Notes: generated by a model from the letters alone, not told the origin. A stretch of 64,000 nucleotides of DNA from Leptodactylus fallax (GCA_947044405.1 CAMRHE010001082.1:22501-86500), one strand, 5' to 3'; counted from the first letter of the stretch, positions 26,235 through 38,454 are shown. Made by a program: numbers and translations.

Positions 26235-27079
26235 ACCAGTATATCCTCCTACAGGCTATGTATTACAATACAGTATATGTATACTAGAAGTATATAATTA
26301 TACTAACTGTTTATACTAATATATATATATACACTACTAGAAAATAATTCAACAGACTATATATTTTAATATATATGTGCAATACTAGTATATACTCCTG
26401 CAGTCTATATTTTAATATATATGTATAGTACTAGTAAATAATTCTACAGTCTGTGTATATTAATATTTATGTACACTACTGGTAAATAATTCTACAGTCT
26501 ATATATTTTAATATATATGTACAATACCAGTATATATTCCTGCAGTCTATATATTAATATATATGTATACTACTAGTAAAACATTCTACAGTCTGTATAT
26601 AATAATATATATGTACACTACTAGTAAATAATTCTACATTCTATATACTTTATTATATATGTGCAATATCGGTATATACTCCTGTAATCCATATATTAAT
26701 ATATATGTACACTACTAGTAAATAATTCTGCTATCTATATATTTAAATATATATACAAAACCAGTATATACTCTTGCAGTCTATATATTAATACGTATGT
26801 ATACAACTAGTAAATAATTCTACAGTATGTATATATTAGTATATTTGTACAATAAATGTAAATAATTCTACAGACTATATACTTTAATATATGTGCAAAA
26901 CCAGTATATACTCCTGCAGTCTATAGATTAATATATATATGTATACTACTAGTAAGTAATTCTAAAGTCTGTATATATTGTTATATATATACACTACTAG
27001 TAAATCATTCTACAGCCTGTATATTTTAATATATATGTGCAATACCAGTATATACTCCTGCAGTCTATATATATATATA
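22606..27079. repeat. Family B satellite, longest uninterrupted segment
   Basis: About 4.5 kb of 46-48 bp monomers with TA microsatellite expansions near 23180-23220, 23325-23355, 23935-23965 and 26190-26230. Variant monomers (TTACCCGTATATACTCGTAC, CCTGCAATCTTTATGTTAAT) recur in the same order as at 11320-11600 and 13550-14450. No protein-coding content is credible. Confidence 0.92.
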
Positions 27080-28724
27080 CAGTCATATGAAAAAGTTTGG
27101 GCACCCCTATTAATCTTAATCATTTTTAGTTCTAAATATTTGGGTGTTTGCAACAGCCATTTCAATTTGATATATCTAATAACTGATGGACACAGTAATA
27201 TTTCAGGATTGAAATGAGATTTATTGTACTAACAGAAAATGTGCAATATGCATTAAACCAAAATTTGACCGGTGCAAAAATTTGGGTACCCTTATCATTT
27301 TATTGATTTGAATACTCCTAACTACTTTTTACTGACTTACTGAAGCACAAAATTGGTTTTGTAACCTCACTGAGCTTTGAACTTCATAGCCAGGTGTATC
27401 CAATCATGAGAAAAGGTATTTAAGGTGGCCAATTGCAAGTTGTTCTCCTATTTGAATCTCCTCTGAAGAGTGGCATCATGGGCTCCTCAAAACAACTCTC
27501 AAATGATCTGAAAACAAAGATTGTTCAACATAGTTGTTCAGGGGAAGGATACAAAAAGTTGTCTCAGAGATTTAACCTGTCAGTTTCCACTGTGAGGAAC
27601 ATAGTAAGGAAATGGAAGACCACAGGGACAGTTCTTGTTAAACCCAGAAGTGGCAGGCCAAGAAAAATATCAGAAAGGCAGAGAAGAAGAATGGTGAGAA
27701 CAGTCAAGGACAATCCACAGACCACCTCCAAAGAGCTGCAGCATCATCTTGCTGCAGATGGTGTCACTGTGCATCGGTCAACAAACAGCACACTTTGCAC
27801 AAGGAGAAGCTGTATGGGAGAGTGATGCGAAAGAAGCCGTTTCTGAAAGCACGCCACAAACAGAGTCGTCTGAGGTATGCAAAAGCACATTTGGACAAGC
27901 CAGCTTCATTTTGGAAGAAGGTCCTGTGGACTGATGAAACAAAGATTGAGTTGTTTGGTCATACAAAAAGGCGTTATGCATGGCGCAAAAAAACACAGCA
28001 TTCCAAGAAAAACACTTGCTACGCACTGTAAAATTTGGTGGAGGTTCCATCATGCTTTGGGGCTGTGTGGCCAATGCCGGCACCGGGAATCTTGTTAAAG
28101 TTGAGGGTCGCATGGATTCAACTCAGTATCAGCAGATTCTTGAGAATAATGTACAAGAGTCAGTGACGAATTTGAAGTTACGCCGGGGATGGATATTTCA
28201 GCAAGACAATGATCCAAAACACAGCTCCAAATCTACTCAGGCATTCATGCAGAGGAACAATTACAATGTTCTGGAATGGCCATCCCAGTCCCCAGACCTG
28301 AATATCATTGAACATCTGTGGGATAATTTGAAGCGGGCTGTCCATGCTCGGCGACCATCAAACTTAACTGAACTGGAATTGTTTTGTAAAGAGGAATGGT
28401 CAAAAATACCTTCATCCAGGATCCAGGAACTGATTAAAAGCACAGGAAGCGACTAGAGGCTGTTATTTTTGCAAAAGGAGGATCTACTAAATATTAATGT
28501 CACTTTTCTGTTGAGGTGCCCATACTTTTGCACATGTCAAATTTTGGTTTAATGCATATTGCACATTTTCTGTTAGTACAATAAACCTCATTTCAATCCT
28601 GAAATATTACTGTCTGTCAGTTATTAGATATATCAAATTGAAATGGCTGTTGCAAACACCCAAATATTTAGAACTAAAAATGATTAAGATTAATAGGGGG
28701 GCCCAAACTTTTCTCATATGACTG
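27080..28724 (+). mobile_element. Tc1-like transposon (DD34E) with ~210 bp TIRs
   Basis: The ends CAGTCATATGAAAAAGTTTG (27080) and its reverse complement (to 28724) are flanked by TA at 27078-27079 and 28725-28726. The inverted repeats run about 210 bp on each side (27080-27290 and 28513-28724) and include GATATATCTAATAACTGATG and GTGCAATATGCATTAAACCA. A frameshifted transposase lies between them. The element sits in satellite B within a TA run. A second, heavily decayed copy of the same family lies at 21405-21800. Confidence 0.95.
27478..28456 (+). pseudogene. Tc1 transposase, two frameshifts
   Basis: It starts MGSSKQLSNDL with paired helix-turn-helix regions (YKKLSQRFNLSVSTVRNIV; GRPRKISERQ). 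The first frame is lost near 27790. The second carries the first catalytic Asp in LWTDETKIELFGH and is lost near 28000. The third carries FGGGSIMLWG, the second Asp in FQQDNDPKHSS and the Glu in IIEHLWDN, with 34 residues between the last two (DD34E). All three catalytic residues are present, but no single frame encodes the protein, so this copy cannot make a full transposase. Confidence 0.92.
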
Positions 28725-28859
28725 TATATATATATATATATATACTACTAGTAAAAAATTCTAGTCTATATATTAATATATATGTACACAATTAATAAAT
28801 AATATTACAGTCTATATATTTTAATATAAAAGTGCAATACCAGTAAATACTCCTGCAGT

Positions 28860-28907
<48 letters not shown>

Positions 28908-29310
28908 TACTAGTAAATAATTCTACATTCTGTATATATTAATATAAATATGCAATACTAGTAAATAATTTTACATTCTATATATTTTAATATATATGTA
29001 CAGTAGCAGTATATACTTCTAATGGCTAAGTATTACTATATATGTACACTACAAGTAAATAATTCTACAGTCTATATATTTTAATATATGTGCAGTACCA
29101 GTATATATTCCTGCACTCTATATATTAATATTTATGTATACTACTAGTAAATAATTCTACAGTATGTATATATTAATATATATGTACAATAATAGTAAAT
29201 AAGTCAACGGACTATATATTTTAATAAATATGTGCAATACCAGTATATACTCCTGCAGTCTATATATGAATATATATTTATACTACTAGTAAATAATTAT
29301 ATAGTCTGAA
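28725..29310. repeat. Family B satellite between the Tc1 element and the solo LTR
   Basis: 46-48 bp monomers with TA runs near 28725-28745 and 28865-28900. No gene is seen. Confidence 0.9.
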
Positions 29311-29968
29311 TGTAAGGGTCTTACCAAACGAAGCAATACCCTGACACTACTGCAGGGGACTGGGAGGAAGGACAGAGACAAGTGAGCCCTAATCTCACCC
29401 CAGCCACTGTCCCTTCCTATTGCCACAGTTACCCTAAATGGTAAAAGGACAACCTGAAGACAAGCCCTATACTGGGTAAGTGACACAGAGAACAGGACAA
29501 GACAAAAACAACACAGAAGCAGAGTGAGCAAGCCAAGGGGTCAGTAACAAACGAGCAAAGCAGTACAAAGTCAAAATCCAAAAGAATAGTCAAAAGGCAA
29601 GCCAAAGGGTCAGAGAATCAAGTAACAAAGTATCAAGGAGTATAGAAAGACAGCAGGCAAAACACAAGTGTAATAATCGGCAACTAGCTGAGAAATGACA
29701 TCCTGTATATAGAAAGTCTGGGCCCTGTCCCAGAGCTGATAGGTACACAGGCTGTCAATCACTCAGGCCAGGAAGAGATTAACTCTATGCAGTCCAGAGA
29801 GAAATGTTCCTAATTACACGGGTGTGGCTTTACACAGCAAGGGAACTAGGACCATGTTCAGACTGAGCATCAAGAAATTTAAACAAAGAACCAAACTGAA
29901 CACGCCTCCTTCGCCACAGCGTGCGAGCGGAGGGCAGCGCCGAGACCCAAAACGGCAGAGACGTTACA
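29311..29968 (-). mobile_element. Solo LTR of a gypsy element related to the one at 14460
   Basis: Read on the minus strand it starts TGTAACGTCTCTGCCGTTTT and ends CCCTTACA, TG...CA, 658 bp. It matches the full element's LTRs in several blocks, including CTCCGCTCGCACGCTGTGGC near the start and TTGTTACTGACCCCTTGGCT in the middle. A 5 bp direct repeat CTGAA flanks it at 29306-29310 and 29969-29973. No internal retroelement sequence remains, so it is a product of LTR-LTR recombination. It is clearly diverged from the 14460 LTRs and therefore belongs to another subfamily or an older insertion. Confidence 0.92.
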
Positions 29969-31019
29969 CTGAATATATTAAAATATATGTACACTAGTAG
30001 TAAATATTTTTACTATCTATATATTTTAATATGTATGTGAAATACCAGTATATACTCCTGCAGTCTATATATTAATATATATGTATACTACTAGTAAAAA
30101 ATTCTACAGTATGTATATATTAATAGATATGTACAATTAAAGTAAATAATTATACAGACTATATATTTTAATATATGTGCAATATCAGTATGTACTCCTG
30201 CAGTCTATATATTAATGTATATATATACTACTAATAAATAAATCTACAGTATATATATTAATAGCTACGTACAATAAAAGTAAGTAATTCTACAGACTAT
30301 ATATTTTAATATATGTGCAATACCAGTATATACTCCTGCAGTCTATATAGTAATATATATATATTTATACTACTAGTAAATAATTATACAGTCTGTATAT
30401 ATTAAATTATATCTACACTAGTAGTAAATATTTCTACTATCTATATATTTTATTATATATGTGAAATACCAGCATATACTCCTGCAGTCTATATATTAAT
30501 ATATTTATACTACTAGTAAAAAACTTCTACAGTATGTATATATTAATATATATATACACCACTAGTAAATAATATTACATTCTATATATTTTAATATATA
30601 TGTGCAATATCAGTATATACACCTGCAGTCTATATATTAACATATATATATATACTACTAGTAAAAATTAATACAGTCTGTACATATTAAAATATATTTA
30701 CAATACTAGTAAATAATTCTACAGTCTGTATATATTAATATATATGTACACTACTAGAAAATAATTCTACAGTCTATATATTTTAATATTTATGTGCAAT
30801 ACCAGTATATACTCCTGCAGTCTATATATTAATATATATATGTATACTACTAGTAAATAATTCTACAGTATGTATATATTAATATATATGTAAAATAATA
30901 GTAAATAAGTCAAAGGACTATATATTTTAATAAATAAGTGCAATACCAGTATATACTCCTGCAGTCTATATTGCAATATATATTTATACTTCTAGCAAAT
31001 AATTATACAGTCTGTATAT
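29969..31019. repeat. Family B satellite between the solo LTR and the LINE fragment
   Basis: 46-48 bp monomers; GTACACTAGTAGTAAATATT and CTCCTGCAGTCTATATATTA mark the period. No gene is seen. Confidence 0.9.
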
Positions 31020-32800
31020 ATTCTTCAACAGATTTGATCACACACCAGCTCCTCCCACCCCAGAATGTCCTTCAGCTCCCCTCACCACAATGACTTCACC
31101 CCATTCACCCCATGTGGCTACTTCCCAACAGACCAGTAAATCCAGAAATCTGTCTTTATCTGACCACAGTCTGACCTTCACACGGGCCCAGGTGAGGAAG
31201 GAGATGAAAAAGATCAAGGCGAGGAAAGCCGCAGGGCCAGATGACATCAGTGCAAGGCTAATTAAGACTTGTGGGGACCAGCTGTGTGGTATAATTACAT
31301 ATATGTATAATATGAGCCTGAGGCAGGAAATAGTCCCTGAATTATGGAAATCTTCTTGTGTGGTACCAGTTCCAAAGAAACCTCACCCTATGGACCTCAA
31401 CGACTACAGACCTGTAGCACTGACATCCCACTTGATGAAGCTCTTAGAGAGATTGGTTCTCACACATCTCCGCCCTCTAGTGAGCCCCGCTATGGACCCC
31501 CTCCAGTTTGCTTATCGGCCGGGCATTGGGGTAGATGATGCCATCATCCACCTTCTGCACAGGGCTCTGTCTCACCTGGAGAAACCAGGGAACACGGTGA
31601 GAATAATGTTCTTTGATTTCTCCAGTGCTTTTAACACCATACAGCCGGGGTTACTGAGAGACAAGCTGGGCCTTGCTGGAGTGGACCACCACCTCTCCAA
31701 CTGGATCCTAGACTACCTCACAAATCGACCTCAATACGTGAGAGCCCAAGACTGTGTGTCAGGTACCGTGATCTGTAATACGGGGGGCACCTCAGGGTAC
31801 GGTTCTCGCCCCTTTCCTCTTCACACTGTACACTGCTGATTTTAGGTGCTCTCATCCAGCTGCTACCTACAGAAGTATTCTGACGACTCTGCAATAGTGG
31901 GTCTCATCACAGATGATGATGACAGGGAGTACAGAGAACTGAACCAGGATTTTGTGGACTGGTGCCACCAGAACCACCTGAAGATTAACGCGGGGAAGAC
32001 CAAGGAGATGGTGGTGGACTTCCGTAAAGGCAGATGCCCTCCTAAACCAGTGGACATCCTGGGGACGGGCATCGAGATTGTGAACACCTATAAGTACCTG
32101 GGTCTGCTCCTTAATAATAAGCTGGACTGGGCAGATCATATGGAGGCCCTGTACAGGAAGGGCCACAGCAGGCTCTACCTGCTTAGGAGGCTGAGAGCCT
32201 TTGGAATCCGGGGGGCACTTCTTAGGACTTTCTTCAACTCGGTAGTGGTATCAGCCATCTTCTTCGGAGTGGCCTGCTGGGGGAGCAGTATAGCAACCAG
32301 GGACAGAAATAAACTTGACAAGCTGATTAGAAGGGCCAGCTCTGTCCTGGGGAGCCCACTGGACCCAGTGCAGGTGGTGGGTGACAGAAGGATACTGTCC
32401 GTGGTGAGCTCCATGCGGGAGAATAACTCCCATCCCATGCATGAGACTGTGATCGCGCTGAGCAGTACTGTCAGTGACCGACTGCTCCACCCTAGGTGTG
32501 AGAAGGAGCGCTATCGGAAGTCTTTCCTCCCCACCGCGGTTAGGCTGTACAACCAACACCGACCTAAGCGGAGATCATTACATACAGAGAACTGAAATAT
32601 CTCTCTGCCTGTTATATCCCCCCCCCCCTGCTACGTCCTATCTGTCTGTCTGCTATTAATGTAATGCCTCTCACCTTGGAACATTCCTGTACATGTTGTA
32701 TTTGTATTTGTATCTGCTTATCTTATCTTATCTTTGCTGCTGTAACACACTGAATTTCCCCACTGTGGGACTATTAAAGGACTATTATTATTATTATTAT
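31020..32800 (+). mobile_element. 5'-truncated L2-like LINE
   Basis: The element enters at about 31020 (TTCTTCAACAGATTTGATCA) inside a linker region, keeps the reverse transcriptase and C-terminal region, and ends with an untranslated tail containing TGAATTTCCCCACTGTGGGA, CTATTAAAGGA and an ATT microsatellite, a tail style typical of L2-group LINEs. The upstream endonuclease domain is absent, as in ordinary truncated insertions. I favour L2; the Rex/Babar and CR1 groups are alternatives. Flanking satellite B resumes at about 32800. Confidence 0.85.
31090..32595 (+). pseudogene. LINE reverse transcriptase fragment with interrupted palm
   Basis: Recognisable LINE RT blocks in order: KARKAAGPDDISARL, SSCVVPVPKKPHP with LNDYRPVALTSHLMK, DPLQFAYRPGIGVDDAI, RIMFFDFSSAFNTIQPGLL (first catalytic Asp), then the catalytic YSDDSAIVG. 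After that come LKINAGKTKEMVVDF, the thumb-like region and a C-terminal domain ending at 32595. Between about 31790 and 31865 the frame is displaced by two compensating indels, giving stops at 31837 and just after it, and then returns to the original frame. No endonuclease domain precedes it. Inactive. Confidence 0.9.
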
Positions 32801-32844
32801 TATATTAAAATATATGTACACTACTAGTAAATATTTTATTCACT
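32801..32844. repeat. Last remnant of satellite B before satellite C
   Basis: TATATTAAAATATATGTACA then CTACTAGTAAATATTTTATT; the junction with the 39/40 bp array is direct. Confidence 0.8.
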
Positions 32845-34682
32845 GTGAGGTGAAATACTAATGAGGAGGTTGTGAGGTCACCTCAGTGCTGTGAATATTA
32901 ATGAGGAGGTTGTGAGGTCACCTCAGTGCTGTGAATATTAATGAGGAGTTGTGAGGTCACCTCAGTGCAGTGAATACTAATGAGGAGGTTGTGAGGTCAT
33001 CTCAGTGCTATGAATATTAATGAGGAGGTTGTGAGGTCACCTCAGTGCAGTGAATATTAATGAGGAGGTTGTGAGGTCACCTCAGTGCAGTGAATACTAA
33101 TGAGGAGGTTGTGAGGTCATCTCAGTGCTATGAATATTAATGAGGAGGTTGTGAGGTCACCTCAGTGCAGTGAATACTAATGAGGAGGTTGTGAAGTCAT
33201 CTCAGTGCTGTGAATATTAATGAGGAGGTTGTGAGGTCATCTCTGTGCTGTGAATATTAATGAGGAGTTGTGAGGTCACCTCAGTGCTATGAATATTAAT
33301 TAGGAGGTTGTGAGGTCATCTCAGTGCTGTGGATATTAATGAGGAGTTGTGAGGTCACCTCAGTGCTGTGAATATTAATGAGGAGGTTGTGAGGTCACCT
33401 CAGTGCAGTGAATATTAATGAGGAGGTTGTGAGGTCACCTCAGTGCTGTGAATATTAATGAGGAGTTGTGAGGTCACCTCAGTGCAGTGAATACTAATGA
33501 GGAGGTTGTGAGGTCATCTCAGTGCTATGAATATTAATGAGGAGTTGTGAGGTCACCTCAGTGCAGTGAATACTAATGAGGAGGTTGTGAGGTCATCTCA
33601 GTGCTATGAATATTAATGAGGAGGTTGTGAGGTCACCTCAGTGCAGTGAATATTAATGAGGAGGTTGTGAGGTCACCTCAGTGCTGTGAATATTAATGAG
33701 GAGTTGTGAGGTCACCTCAGTGCAGTGAATACTAATGAGGAGGTTGTTAGGTCATCTCAGTGCTATGAATATTAATGAGGAGGTTGTGAGGTCACCTCAG
33801 TGCAGTGAATATTAATGAGGAGGTTGTGAGGTCACCTCAGTGCAGTGAATACTAATGAGGAGGTTGTGAGGTCATCTCAGTGCTATGAATATTAATGAGG
33901 AGGTTGTGAGGTCACCTCAGTGCAGTGAATACTAATGAGGAGGTTGTGAAGTCATCTCAGTGCTGTGAATATTAATGAGGAGGTTGTGAGGTCACCTCAG
34001 TGCTATGAATATTAATGAGGAGGTTGTGAGGTCATCTCAGTGCTGTGGATATTAATGAGGAGTTGTGAGGTCACCTCAGTGCTGTGAATATTAATGAGGA
34101 GGTTGTGAGGTCACCTCAGTGCAGTGAATATTAATGAGGAGGTTGTGAGGTCACCTCAGTGCAGTGAATATTAATGAGGAGGTTGTGAGGTCACCTCAGT
34201 GCAGTGAATATTAATGAGGAGTTGTGAGGTCACCTCAGTGCTGTGAATATTAATGAGGAGTTGTGAGGTCATCTCAGTGCTGTGAATTTTAATGAGGAGT
34301 TGTGAGGTCACCTCAGTGCTGTGAATATTAATGAGGAGTTGTGAGGTCACCTCAGTGCAGTGAATATTAATGAGGAGTTGTGAGGTCACCTCAGTGCTGT
34401 GAATATTAATGAGGAGTTGTGAGGTCACCTCAGTGCAGTGAATATTAATGAGGAGTTGTGAGGTCATCTCAGTGCTGTGAATATTAATGAGGAGGTTGTG
34501 AGGTCACCTCAGTGCAGTGAATATTAATGAGGAGTTGTGAGGTCACCTCAGTGCTGTGAATATTAATGAGGAGTTGTGAGGTCACCTCAGTGCAGTGAAT
34601 ATTAATGAGGAGTTGTGAGGTCATCTCAGTGCTGTGAATATTAATGAGGAGTTGTGAGGTCACCTCAGTGCTGTGAATATTC
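32845..34682. repeat. 39/40 bp satellite (family C)
   Basis: About 46 copies of ATGAGGAGGTTGTGAGGTCA then CCTCAGTGCTGTGAATATTA (40 bp), with a 39 bp form lacking one G in GAGGAGTTG. Variants alternate CTGTGAATATT, CAGTGAATACT and CTATGAATATT. Each unit has the near-palindrome TGAGGTCACCTCA. Short open frames on the minus strand are repeat read-through only. Confidence 0.95.
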
Positions 34683-35149
34683 TACATAAATTTTCTTTAG
34701 TTTTATTTCAAAATTTACATGGCAGGCAGTCCCGCAGTGACAGATCCGCAGCTCCAGCCATTCTAAGTATAAGTGCGGTTTTTTGACCTAAGGTTTCAAT
34801 AGTAATTTTGTTTCCCAGCATATTGTATGTTGTTGTTTTATTTATTTATTTTGTTAAGCACACAATATACTGTATATACATATAGAGATATATCTGTATG
34901 TGCCAATATATTATAATGGGGAACACAATGACCCCACTTTGTATAGCTGCAGTTCAAGCTCAATTACAATTTTCTTGCTTTAAACACAACAGAATTGACA
35001 GGGCAAATAAAAATGTAAATGCGAGCAGGAGGGAGGGGTCAAATCTGTGATTTTATTTATGTTTTAGTCAATTCTAATAGATATATAGACATATAAGAAA
35101 TGACTAAAACATTTGCCACAATTTGACATTTGCGAATCATCCTGTCAAA
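34683..35149. other. Non-repetitive spacer between satellites C and D
   Basis: AT-rich sequence with no open frame of note, no recognised element and no RNA gene. It includes a short TATATACATATAGAGATATA stretch. Confidence 0.6.
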
Positions 35150-35691
35150 GGCTGATGTCTCTGCACCTGCTGAGCTGTGTATCTAATCCTAACATGTGTG
35201 ATACTGTCTGCTGAGCTGTGTATCTAATCCTAAAATGTGTGATACTGTCTGCTGAGCTGTGTATCTAATCCTATCCTGTGTGATACAGTCTGCTGAGCTG
35301 TGTATCTAATCCTGGATCCTGTGTGATTCTGCGCTGTGATCTAATCCTACCATGTGTGATACTGTCTGCTGAGCTGTGTATCTAATCCTACCCTGTGTGA
35401 TACTGTCTGCTGTGCTGAGCTGTGTATCTAATCTTATCCTGTGTGATACAGTCTGCTGAACCGTGTATCTAATCCTATCCTGTGTGATACAGTCTACTGA
35501 GCTGTGTATCTAATCCTATCCTGTGTGATACTGTCTGCTGAGATGTGTATCTAATCCTATCCTGTGAGATACTGTCTGCTGAGCCGTGTATCTAATCCTA
35601 TCCTGTGTCATACTGTCTGCTGAGCTGTGTATCTAATCCTATTCTGTGTGATTCTGTCTGCTGAGATGTGTATCTAATCCTATCCTGTGTG
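35150..35691. repeat. 41 bp satellite (family D), left part
   Basis: About 13 irregular copies of the 41 bp unit GTGTGATACTGTCTGCTGAG, CTGTGTATCTAATCCTATCCT. These copies mostly carry the GTCTGCTGAGCTGTGTATC form and are more diverged than the central part of the array at 38455-41029. Confidence 0.92.
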
Positions 35692-35772
35692 CAGGGCCGG
35701 CGTTAGGGGGGGGAAAACTGGGCAATTGCCCAGGGCCCCTTCCCCAAAGGGGCCCCCGGGATCCGGAACCTG

Positions 35773-35807
35773 AGGTGAGTAAAAATAACAAACATTTTTA
35801 CTCACCT
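35773..35807. other. Perfect 14 bp hairpin in the hAT-like element
   Basis: AGGTGAGTAAAAAT (35773-35786) pairs with ATTTTTACTCACCT (35794-35807) across a 7-nt loop. Confidence 0.88.
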
Positions 35808-36086
35808 GTCCTTGGCGTCCGACGTCATCTTCTGGCGTTCCGGACATCACCGCTAAGGCCAGGCCTCAGCCTTAGCGATCACGTGGGGCGTGCTGACAGC
35901 GTGCCTCACGTAATCGCTGAGGCCCAATCACAGGCCTCAGCGGTGACGTCCACAATGCGTGACGTCAGCCGCAGAGAAGAAGAAGCCAGCGGGGATAGCA
36001 GAGCAGCGCGAGGAGGCCCAGGAGAGGTAAGGCAAGGTGAGTATAACTGTTTGTTATTTTCCCTCACCTACCCCGGGCCTTCGATT

Positions 36087-36124
36087 ATTATACTCTGGGG
36101 TCTGAAGAGACCCCAGAATATAAT
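36087..36124. other. Second copy of the ATTATACTCTGGGGTCT hairpin
   Basis: ATTATACTCTGGGGTCT (36087-36103) faces AGACCCCAGAATATAAT (36108-36124) across GAAG, with one mismatch. Apart from that change it is the hairpin at 12778-12815. The upstream CTGTTTGTTATTTTCCCTCA also resembles sequence preceding the third copy near 41365. Confidence 0.88.
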
Positions 36125-36149
36125 ATAATAATAGCACTGTAGGGCCCCT

Positions 36150-37460
36150 CTGGATAGCATATTATACTGTGTGGGGCCACTGTGGAGTATTATACTGGGG
36201 AAGGGGCCCTCTGGATAGCATGTTAAATTCTGTGGGGCCTCTGTGGAAAATTATAATGGGGGGGGGGCCTCTGGAGATAATGTTATATTATGTGGGGCCA
36301 CTTTGGAGCATTATGCTCTCCAGAGGGGACCCCCAGTATAATGCTCCACAGTGGCCCCACAGAATATAACATGCTCTCCAGAGCCCCCCACTTTATAATA
36401 CTCCATAGAGGCCCCACAGAATATAACATGTTCTCCAGAGGCCCCCTCCCCAGTATAATGCTCCACAGTGGCCCCACACAGTATAATATGTTCTCCAGAG
36501 CCCCCCCCCCCAGTATAATGCTCCACGGTTTCCCCACACAGTATAATATGCTCTCCAGAGGAGCCCCCCAGTATATTATACTGTGCGGGGCCACTGTGGA
36601 GCATTATACTGCGAGGGGGGGGCTCTGGAGAGCATATTATACTGTTTTGGGACGCTGTGGAGTATTATACTGGGGAAACTCTCTGGGCAGTATATTATAC
36701 TGTGTGGAGGCCATTTCTGGAGCATGTTATACTGAGTGGGGTCACTGTGGAGCATTATTCTGGGGGGGCCATCAGCAGAGCATATTATATTGCGTGGCGC
36801 CACTGTGGGGACTAATGAGCATTATACTAGGGGGCCCTCTGGGGAGCATATTATATTGCGTGGGGCCTACTGTGGAACATTATACTGGGGGGACGCTCTG
36901 GGGAGCATAATAAATTGCGTGGGGCCACTGTGGAGCAAAATACTGGAGGGGGCACTGTGGAGCATTATACTAGCGGGGGCCCTCTGGGGAGCATATTATA
37001 CTATGGGCCACTGTGGAGCTTTATACTGGGGGAAGGGACAGTGTGGGGAGCCTGTTATACTGTGTGGGACCACTGTGGAGTGTATTATATTGTGTGGGGC
37101 TTTTCGGGAGCATATGATACTCTGTGGGGCCATTGTAGAGCATTATACTGGGGGGCATTGTGGGGTGCATATTATACTGTATGGAGCATATTATATTGTG
37201 TGGGGCTGCTGGGGAGCATATAGCACTGTCTGGGGCTACTAAGGGGTAGTATACTGTGTGGGCCACTGTGGAGTATTATACTGTGTGGAGCCTTACATAC
37301 CATGTGGGGCCACTATGGGGGGCTGAGGGGAGCATTTTATACTGTGTGGGGTCACTGTGGAGCATTATATACCATGTGGAGAAACTGGAGGGCTCAGGAG
37401 AGCATTTTATACTGTGGAGCATTATATACCATGTGGAGTATTATACTGTGGGGGGGGGGG
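36150..37460. repeat. GGGGCC-rich minisatellite within the hAT-like element
   Basis: Irregular units of about 60-65 bp built from CTGTGTGGGGCCACTGTGGA, GCATTATACTGGGGGG and CTCTGGAGAGCATATTATA. The block from about 36300 to 36570 is inverted relative to the rest (CAGTATAATGCTCCACAGTG), making a large internal inverted repeat. Open frames on both strands are repeat read-through. Confidence 0.85.
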
Positions 37461-37789
37461 GAGGCTCAGAATTCCTGCTGGTAGCCCTGTGTGCTATGTC
37501 TGCATCACAGCTCCCTCACTATAATCTTGCACATATGTGTAATGCTCCATAGCCATGTCATTCCCCATACAGTACTGTTGCATGAATTGGCCATGGAGTT
37601 ATTGGGGCCTGCACAGTATTATAGGGGCTGACTATACTGGGAACATACTCCGTAACACCAGATAGTCAGCACATATGTAAGACTTCAGTGAAGGAGCCGC
37701 GGTGTAGGCTATTAGCAGGAAGCTGTTGGGTGGGGCCCCAGAACAAGATCCTCTGGTGGGCCTAAGGCCCTTCAGTCCGACACTATATA

Positions 37790-38240
37790 ACAGAGAACTA
37801 TTATATATAAGGGTGGGTTACTATATATAATTGGGAAACTTAAGTATGAGGGGGCTATTATAAGGGGGAACTATTATTTATAAGATGGGCTATTATTTAT
37901 AAGGGGGGAACTATTATATATAAGGCATCCATTATAAGGGGGGAGCTATTATTTATATGAGGGGAACTATTTATAAGGGGGTATAATTGTTAAGTGGGCT
38001 TATTTATAAAGGGGGCTATTAGTGATAATGGGGACTATTATTTATAAGGGTAACTATTATTTATGAGGGGGCTATTATTTATAAGGGAGCAGTATTATTT
38101 TTACGGGGTGTCTGTTACTGATAAGGGGAAATATTACTGATACAGGGCACTAGTTATCATTTCTAAGGGAGCTATTACTGATAAAGGTGTGATATTATTT
38201 ATAAGCAGAGACTATTATTTATAAGGAGGCGCTATAATAA
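37790..38240. repeat. TTATAAGGGGG minisatellite within the hAT-like element
   Basis: Irregular 18-22 bp units such as GGGGGCTATTATTTATAAGG, ending about 200 bp before the right terminus. Confidence 0.8.
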
Positions 38241-38454
38241 CTGATGACTGGGTGCAAAAATCTATTAGGTGGTACAAAGGTGCTCATTTGAATTGTATGT
38301 GGTAAATGGGGCTTGTTATTACTTTTTTGTTGGCAAAAAGGAGGCGTTATTATAGGGGTTGCGACTGGAAGACGATGGTGTTGTTTGTATATCAGCGTTT
38401 GGGGCCCCGCTTTTAATTTTGCCCAGGGCCCCACTTTGTCTAAAACCGGCCCTG

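Larger units (their letters stand above)
35692..38454. mobile_element. hAT-like non-autonomous element, 2.76 kb, 8 bp TSD
   Basis: The left end is CAGGGCCGGCGTTAGGGGGG and the reverse complement of the right end is CAGGGCCGGTTTTAGACAAA. Both sides carry a subterminal GCCCAGGGCCCC motif. The 8 bp direct repeat CCTGTGTG flanks the element (35684-35691 and 38455-38462); it is part of the interrupted satellite D monomer. CAGGG termini with an 8 bp duplication fit the hAT superfamily. No transposase is recognised inside. The interior consists of GC-rich inverted repeats, two hairpins, a long GGGGCC-type minisatellite (about 36150-37460) and a TTATAAGGGGG minisatellite (about 37790-38240). Open frames here are repeat read-through. 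Confidence 0.9.

Noticed and set aside
32845..34682. CRISPR-like array of regular repeats
   Set aside because: Units are contiguous with no unique spacers, and the genome is eukaryotic; this is a satellite.
36283..37242. Overlapping 100-200 codon frames rich in GATVEHYTGG-like repeats
   Set aside because: Read-through of the minisatellite inside the hAT-like element, on both strands.
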